Source of the DNA: JASLDZ01 sp964242625
GTDB taxonomy: Bacteria; Pseudomonadota; Alphaproteobacteria; Caulobacterales; Caulobacteraceae
DNA: 9,889 nt
Reading direction: 5' to 3'
Assembly (NCBI GenBank): GCA_964242625.1
Contig: CAXTAO010000049.1
Location: 1 to 9,889, forward strand
In this document: one piece after another, positions 7,179 to 9,889 of the stretch
Layout: every line of letters starts with the position of its first letter
Numbering within the stretch: position 1 is the stretch's first letter
The notes under the pieces: generated by a model
The model's database searches: none
The model's input: only the letters and a program-made list of their open reading frames with translations
What the model was told of the DNA's origin: nothing
Made by a program: the position numbers and the translations under genes

Positions 7179-7197
7179 TCGCTCAGGAACGATGGGC
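7179..7197 (-). repeat. Trailer arm of a 19-bp inverted repeat flanking the tRNA
   Basis: TCGCTCAGGAACGATGGGC (7179-7197) is the reverse complement of 7296-7314 apart from one position (7193 against 7300), giving a perfect 14-bp block, one mismatch and four more pairs. It lies 19 bases beyond the tRNA 3' end, directly after a small hairpin. In the minus-strand transcript it is the trailer and can pair with the leader arm, enclosing the tRNA. Confidence 0.85.
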
Positions 7198-7213
7198 GCC
7201 CCTAAGTGGGGCG
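7197..7213 (-). terminator. Six-pair stem-loop three bases after the tRNA 3' end
   Basis: CGCCCC (7197-7202) and GGGGCG (7208-7213) are perfect inverse copies around a five-base loop. On the minus strand the hairpin follows the encoded CCA after three bases. It is followed not by a T-run but by the trailer arm of the long inverted repeat, sharing base 7197 with it. It may be a processing or protection hairpin for the 3' trailer rather than an intrinsic terminator. Confidence 0.45.
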
Positions 7214-7216
7214 AGG

Positions 7217-7293
7217 TGGTGGCTGGGGGCGGGCTCGAACCGCCGACCTGAGGGTTATGAATCCTCCGCTCTAACCAGCTGAGCTACCCAGCC
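7217..7293 (-). tRNA. tRNA-Met (CAU anticodon), elongator type, CCA encoded
   Basis: A 77-base cloverleaf on the minus strand. The acceptor arms GGCTGGG and CCCAGCC pair perfectly, followed by discriminator A and an encoded CCA (7219-7217). The D arm is GCTC...GAGC with AGCTGGTTA as loop. The anticodon arm GAGGA / CCCTC has loop TTCATAA with anticodon CAU at 7259-7257 on the minus strand; its closing pair would be A-C, so only four pairs are standard. The T arm is GGCGG / CCGCC around TTCGAGC. The ends GGCT...AGCCACCA match elongator tRNA-Met of E. coli. It is not the initiator, which has a different first base pair and a GGG/CCC anticodon stem. A tRNA-Ile2 whose CAU is modified to lysidine is a less likely alternative that sequence alone does not fully exclude. 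Confidence 0.93.
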
Positions 7294-7295
7294 CG

Positions 7296-7314
7296 GCCCG
7301 TCGTTCCTGAGCGA
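7296..7314 (-). repeat. Leader arm of the 19-bp inverted repeat flanking the tRNA
   Basis: GCCCGTCGTTCCTGAGCGA (plus strand, 7296-7314) mirrors 7179-7197 with one mismatch. It ends two bases before the tRNA 5' end. Its outer edge (7314) is eight bases past the predicted -10 box on the minus strand, which is where transcription would start. The arm would thus be the very first bases of the primary tRNA transcript. Confidence 0.85.
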
Positions 7315-7321
7315 GCGCCGG

Positions 7322-7350
7322 TGTCTAGCGGCTGGCGCTTCCGCGCTCAA
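7322..7350 (-). promoter_or_regulatory. Predicted housekeeping promoter of the tRNA-Met gene
   Basis: On the minus strand TTGAGC (7350-7345) and TAGACA (7327-7322) are 17 bases apart. The bases before the -10 make it GCTAGACA, close to the GCTANA-type -10 known for the Caulobacter housekeeping sigma factor. The predicted start falls near 7314, giving a leader of about 21 bases before the tRNA. Boxes and spacing are visible; activity is inferred. Confidence 0.6.
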
Positions 7351-7359
7351 GCCGCCAGC
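7331..7359. repeat. Inverted repeat over the tRNA promoter region
   Basis: GCTGGCG (7331-7337) and CGCCAGC (7353-7359) are perfect inverse copies; CTT and AAG inside can add three pairs if one C is bulged. It covers the spacer and -35 of the predicted tRNA promoter and lies between the tRNA and the divergent terminase cluster. It could be a protein-binding site serving either side; no known motif is recognised. Confidence 0.35.
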
Positions 7360-7399
7360 GGCCCCGATTGGGGGGACAGGGCGGGCCGGCTCCCCGCAG

Positions 7400-7454
7400 G
7401 CGCCGCACCCGGGCCTAGGCGGCGCAAGGGGTCCCGATGTTCCGCGCGGACATC
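7400..7454. promoter_or_regulatory. Dyads upstream of the terminase cluster (candidate regulatory region)
   Basis: Two symmetries lie in the 90 bp before the first gene of the packaging cluster. GCGCCGC (7400-7406) pairs with GCGGCGC (7419-7425) over twelve bases. Further on, GATGTTCCGCGCGGACATC (7436-7454) is a near-perfect palindrome with a single extra T and an eight-base CCGCGCGG core. The second is 37 bp before the ATG at 7491, a plausible activator or repressor position. GTA clusters are known to be switched on by dedicated regulators, but I do not recognise a published binding motif here. No clear -35/-10 pair was found. Confidence 0.35.
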
Positions 7455-7490
7455 CATCCTCGGCGCCCGCTCCCGGCGTACCTTTAGGCC

Positions 7491-8003
7491 ATGACCGGAG
7501 ATGTGGACGCCGCCGCGGCCGACCCCGCCGCTCCCGAAGCGCCTGCGGCGTCGACCGCTCTGGAGGCCGTCGTCGAGACGCTCCGGGCGGTGACGGCGGC
7601 GCTCGAACGGCTCGGGCGCAAGCTCGACGCCGACAGCCGGGCGGAGGACGCCAGCGTCGAGAAGGTGGCGCGCGCGGCCGGGGGCCTGGCGCGTGCGGCG
7701 ATCGCGGTGCTCGCGCTGGACGCGCGGGTGGGCGAGGTGATCGCCGCCGCCGCGTCGCCCGGCGAACCGCCCTGCGAACCCACGGACGAGGCTCGAATGG
7801 ATGACGCGGTTGAAGGGTCTTGGGCGGACGGGGCCGGCGACGGCGACAGCGCCGGGGAAGCGCCCGCCCGCGCGCCAGACCCCGACCTCGCCTATCGACT
7901 GGCCCGAATGGCTTGGCGCCTCGGACGCGGAGGCGCGCTTCCTCCAAGCCCGCCCGAGCGAACAGGAGAGGCTGCGGGCGCACTGGGCCTACCGGGCCCA
8001 TGA
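7491..8003 (+). CDS. Helical protein in the small-terminase (GTA gp1) position
   Basis: A 170-codon frame directly before the large terminase. Residues 1-22 are Ala/Pro-rich and flexible. Residues 22-86 (from TALEAVVETLRAVTAALERL to LALDARVGEV) form a long, heptad-like helical stretch fit for oligomerisation. After residue 90 it becomes Gly/Asp/Ala-rich and loses protein-like character, because from codon 104 it overlaps the terminase in another phase. By position and helical content it is a candidate for the small terminase subunit (gp1 of the Rhodobacter GTA), which recognises DNA and passes it to the large terminase; no sequence motif proves this. There is no good Shine-Dalgarno before the ATG, so translation may be leaderless or start elsewhere. 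The 203-bp overlap is unusual: the true end may be nearer 7804, where a TGA overlaps the terminase ATG in a neighbouring phase. Confidence 0.5.
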   Translation: MTGDVDAAAADPAAPEAPAASTALEAVVETLRAVTAALERLGRKLDADSRAEDASVEKVARAAGGLARAAIAVLALDARVGEVIAAAASPGEPPCEPTDEARMDDAVEGSWADGAGDGDSAGEAPARAPDPDLAYRLARMAWRLGRGGALPPSPPERTGEAAGALGLPGP

Positions 8004-9162
8004 CGCGCAACTGCCGCCGCGGGGCGCCTGGACGACCTGGCTCTTCCTCGGCGGTCGCGGCGCCGGCAAGACGCGCGCGGGGGCCGAGTGGCTGCGGGCG
8101 GAGGCGCTGGTCGGCGGGCGCTTCGCCCTCGTCGGCCCCACCTTGCACGACGTGCGCGAGGTGATGATCGAGGGGCCGTCCGGACTGCGCGCGGCGGCCG
8201 GCCCGGCCGAGCGCCCGACCTACGGGCCCGCGCGCCGGCGGCTGGTCTGGCCGAACGGGGCGGAGGCGCACGCCTTCTCCGCCGAGGACGCCGACAGCCT
8301 GCGCGGCCCGCAGTTCCACGCGGCCTGGGCCGACGAGCTGTGCGCCTGGCGCCGCCCGGAGGCTGTGCTGGCCAACCTGAGGCTGGGCTTGCGCCTGGGC
8401 GCCCGCCCGCGCCTCGTGCTCACCACCACGCCGCGACCGACGGCGGCGCTCCGGCGGCTCCTGGCCGAGCCGGGGCTCGCCGTCACCCGCGCGGCGACGG
8501 CGGAGAACGCCCACAACCTCGCGCCGGGCTTCCTGCGCGAGCTCCACGCCCTCTACGCCGGCACGCGGCTCGCGGCGCAGGAGCTGGAAGGCATGGTGGT
8601 GGAGGACGCGGGCGCGGCGCTGTGGCGCGCGGAGGATTTAGCGCGCAGCCGCGGCCCTGCGCCCTCGCGGCTGGAGCGCGTGGTGCTGGCGGTCGACCCG
8701 CCCGCAACGGCGACCGGCGACGCCTGCGGCCTGGTGGTCGCGGGCCGGGCGGAGGGGCGCGGCTATGTGCTGGCCGACCGCAGCCGGGGCGGGCTTTCCC
8801 CGATGGGCTGGGGTCGCCGCGCCGCCGAGCTGGCGCAGGAGTTCGGCTGCTCGCTCATAGTGGCGGAGGCCAACCAGGGCGGCGAGATGGTCCGCACCGT
8901 GCTCGCCATGGCCGACGCGCCCGCGCCGGTGAAGCTCGTGCACGCACGGCTCGGCAAGCGCGCCCGGGCGGAGCCAGTGGCCGCGCTCTACGAGCAGGGA
9001 CGGGTGACGCACTGCGGCGCCTTTCCGCAGCTGGAGGAGGAGTTGATGGCGCTGGGCGGCGGCGAGCTCACGCACAGCCCCGACCGCGCCGACGCCCTCG
9101 TCTGGGCGCTGAGCGAACTTATGCTGGGCGAGGGCGGCGCACCGCGGGCGCGGGTGTTGTGA
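7801..9162 (+). CDS. terL: Terminase large subunit, gene-transfer-agent type (gp2-like)
   Basis: A 453-residue DNA-packaging motor: its ATPase drives DNA into an empty head and its nuclease cuts the DNA. ATPase domain: adenine-region WTTWLFL (77-83), Walker A GGRGAGKT (84-91), Walker B ending in Asp178-Glu179 (AAWADELCAW), and coupling motif LTTTPR (207-212). RNase H-like nuclease domain: Asp299 (LAVDPPA), Glu356 (VAEANQGG) and Asp431 (SPDRADALVWAL), a full acidic set, so it should be active. The wording is that of Rhodobacter-type GTA terminases and related alphaproteobacterial prophage remnants. No in-frame ATG, GTG or TTG exists between 7810 and the Walker A motif, so the start must be the ATG at 7801, the TTG at 7810 or further upstream; residues 1-32 are low-complexity and may be dispensable. 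Two small membrane-protein genes and a probable portal gene follow on the same strand. Confidence 0.95.
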   Translation: MTRLKGLGRTGPATATAPGKRPPARQTPTSPIDWPEWLGASDAEARFLQARPSEQERLRAHWAYRAHDAQLPPRGAWTTWLFLGGRGAGKTRAGAEWLRAEALVGGRFALVGPTLHDVREVMIEGPSGLRAAAGPAERPTYGPARRRLVWPNGAEAHAFSAEDADSLRGPQFHAAWADELCAWRRPEAVLANLRLGLRLGARPRLVLTTTPRPTAALRRLLAEPGLAVTRAATAENAHNLAPGFLRELHALYAGTRLAAQELEGMVVEDAGAALWRAEDLARSRGPAPSRLERVVLAVDPPATATGDACGLVVAGRAEGRGYVLADRSRGGLSPMGWGRRAAELAQEFGCSLIVAEANQGGEMVRTVLAMADAPAPVKLVHARLGKRARAEPVAALYEQGRVTHCGAFPQLEEELMALGGGELTHSPDRADALVWALSELMLGEGGAPRARVL

Positions 9163-9238
9163 CGCCGGGCGTCGGCGCGCGTTGACAGGCGCACGGCACG
9201 TGCGCACATCCTTCAGTCGTTTCGAAAGGTCCGCCCCG

Positions 9239-9469
9239 GTGATCGCTTCGGCGTCGCATCTCCTGAAGCTGTTTCTGGCCGGCGTGTTCCTCACCGCCCT
9301 GGTCCTCGGCATGCTGTCGCCGGCGCTCACGGCGGCGATTTCGCACCTCCTCGCCGCGCTCGAGGCCCCGGTGGCCGTGGCGACCGCCAGCTCGACGGTG
9401 GAGATCGTGGGGTCGCTCGCGGGAGGTCTCCTCGCCACCTGGGTGTACGGCCGCCGCCGCGCGGGCTGA
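9239..9469 (+). CDS. Small two-span membrane protein between terminase and portal position
   Basis: A 76-residue hydrophobic protein read from the GTG at 9239, which has GAAAGG about nine bases before it; a TTG at 9182 would add 19 residues that look like leader sequence. Two transmembrane helices are evident: about 8-28 (LLKLFLAGVFLTALVLGML) and about 52-69 (STVEIVGSLAGGLLATWVY). A short Ala/Leu-rich linker joins them, and the basic tail GRRRAG suggests that both ends may lie in the cytoplasm. No family is recognised. Size and topology resemble phage holins, which make holes for cell lysis, but many small membrane proteins look alike. It sits 76 bp after the terminase stop and nine bases before the next membrane-protein gene, so the two are likely co-expressed with the packaging genes. 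Confidence 0.65.
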   Translation: MIASASHLLKLFLAGVFLTALVLGMLSPALTAAISHLLAALEAPVAVATASSTVEIVGSLAGGLLATWVYGRRRAG

Positions 9470-9478
9470 CGCTCGGCC

Positions 9479-9820
9479 GTGGTCGGCATCTCGGGGTTCG
9501 ACTACGCCGTCGCCCTCTTGGCGATCGCGGCCGCCACCGTGTTCTCCGTCCTGCGCCGCCGGCTGAAGGCGCCCAACCCGCCGGACCAGTGGCTCTCCGA
9601 CGTGTTCAACGTCGGCACGTTGGTGATCCTGGCCGACCTCATGCTCCTGCCGCTCACCACCGCGCCCCGCGTCCTACCCGCGCCGTGGGGCGAGACCATG
9701 CGCGAAGCCGCGGGGGCGAACGGCCTCGTGGTGCTGGCCGCGTTCGGGAACTGCATCCGGGTGATCGCCGCGGGCATGTGGCGGAGCTTCTCGGCGGAGG
9801 GTGTCGGGCCCGGCGCCTGA
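9479..9820 (+). CDS. Small three-span membrane protein before the portal position
   Basis: A 113-residue protein starting at a GTG, with no obvious Shine-Dalgarno; it begins nine bases after the previous stop, so coupling is possible. Hydrophobic segments lie at about 7-24 (DYAVALLAIAAATVFSVL), 44-60 (NVGTLVILADLMLLPLT) and 82-100 (GLVVLAAFGNCIRVIAAGM). The basic RRRLK at 26-30 marks the first loop as probably cytoplasmic. Between spans two and three is a Pro-rich stretch (APRVLPAPWGE). The family is not recognised. It may form a pair with the two-span protein before it; a holin/antiholin-like or membrane-anchoring role is conceivable but not shown. The reading frame is supported by strong G/C bias in third positions and by a clean arrangement of stop codons and gaps. 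Confidence 0.7.
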   Translation: MVGISGFDYAVALLAIAAATVFSVLRRRLKAPNPPDQWLSDVFNVGTLVILADLMLLPLTTAPRVLPAPWGETMREAAGANGLVVLAAFGNCIRVIAAGMWRSFSAEGVGPGA

Positions 9821-9857
9821 GCGGCGCGGTTGTTTCGGCGCTTTGTTCTGTGAGCGC

Positions 9858-9865
9858 GGAGGGGG
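9858..9865 (+). promoter_or_regulatory. Ribosome binding site of the last, partial gene
   Basis: GGAGGGGG at 9858-9865 is a strong Shine-Dalgarno followed five bases later by a GTG at 9871. It is the reason for placing a gene start there. Confidence 0.6.
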
Positions 9866-9870
9866 CCGCC

Positions 9871-9889
9871 GTGCTCGGTCGCGTCAAGG
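9871..9889 (+). CDS. Start of a further gene, probably the portal protein (3' end outside window)
   Basis: A GTG after a strong Shine-Dalgarno opens the frame M-L-G-R-V-K, running off the window. Six residues cannot identify a family. In Rhodobacter-type GTA clusters and HK97-like phages the portal gene follows the large terminase, and portal proteins often begin with a short basic/hydrophobic stretch like this. The call is therefore by gene order only. Confidence 0.45.

Noticed and set aside
7217..7293. Reading the CAU-anticodon tRNA as initiator tRNA-fMet or as tRNA-Ile2
   Set aside because: The first acceptor pair is standard and the anticodon stem lacks the three G-C pairs of initiators; the acceptor ends match elongator Met better than Ile2, though Ile2 is not fully excluded.
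7179..7314. tRNA-flanked region as a phage attachment site
   Set aside because: The flanking repeats are inverted, not direct, lie outside the tRNA, and no integrase is visible in the window.
7255..8547. 430-codon minus-strand frame running from the tRNA through the terminase
   Set aside because: It covers part of the tRNA gene and is antisense to the Walker A and B region; Arg/Pro-rich low-complexity translation.
8088..9185. 365-codon plus-strand frame inside the terminase gene in another phase
   Set aside because: It is Gly/Arg/Ala-rich and motif-free, and the overlapping phase carries all terminase residues.
1..9889. CRISPR array, insertion sequence or rRNA
   Set aside because: No regularly spaced direct repeats, transposase motifs or rRNA-like conserved stretches were seen on either strand.

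Overview
The window is GC-rich, and the genes have the strong third-position G/C bias of a high-GC alphaproteobacterium. A terminase of the kind found in Rhodobacter-type gene transfer agents (GTAs), a GH39 enzyme close in wording to Caulobacter-type sequences, and a tRNA promoter whose -10 fits the Caulobacter-type pattern all point towards Caulobacterales or a relative. That placement is inference; there is no rRNA or other marker gene in the window.

Left part (1-3719, plus strand): the last 24 codons of a membrane protein, then a spacer of about 275 bp rich in dyad symmetry, then a tight two-gene operon. The first gene is a type-B carboxylesterase with a twin-arginine signal. Five bases after it comes a GH39 beta-xylosidase-like glycosidase. 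Together they suggest attack on decorated plant polysaccharide or glycosides: the esterase would remove acyl groups and the GH39 would release sugar. A stem-loop starts at the GH39 stop codon.

Middle part (3720-7058): a gene-poor stretch of about 390 bp with several palindromes; a small secreted four-cysteine protein of unknown function on the plus strand; and, convergent to it, a secreted subtilisin-family (S8) protease on the minus strand. The last ~100 codons of the protease look like run-on rather than protein. A 57-codon frame ends exactly where the protease begins.

Right part (7179-9889): an elongator-type tRNA-Met gene on the minus strand with its own promoter. It is enclosed by a 19-bp inverted repeat with one mismatch, whose outer edge coincides with the predicted transcription start. 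This suggests a pre-tRNA whose leader pairs with its trailer, and it is the most distinctive non-coding signal here. Reading away from the tRNA on the plus strand is the start of what looks like a GTA (or prophage-derived) head-packaging cluster: a helical protein in the small-terminase position, the large terminase, two small multi-membrane-span proteins, and the first codons of a gene in the portal position. The two membrane proteins between terminase and portal are the most interesting protein-level observation.

No CRISPR array, insertion sequence, rRNA or replication origin was seen.
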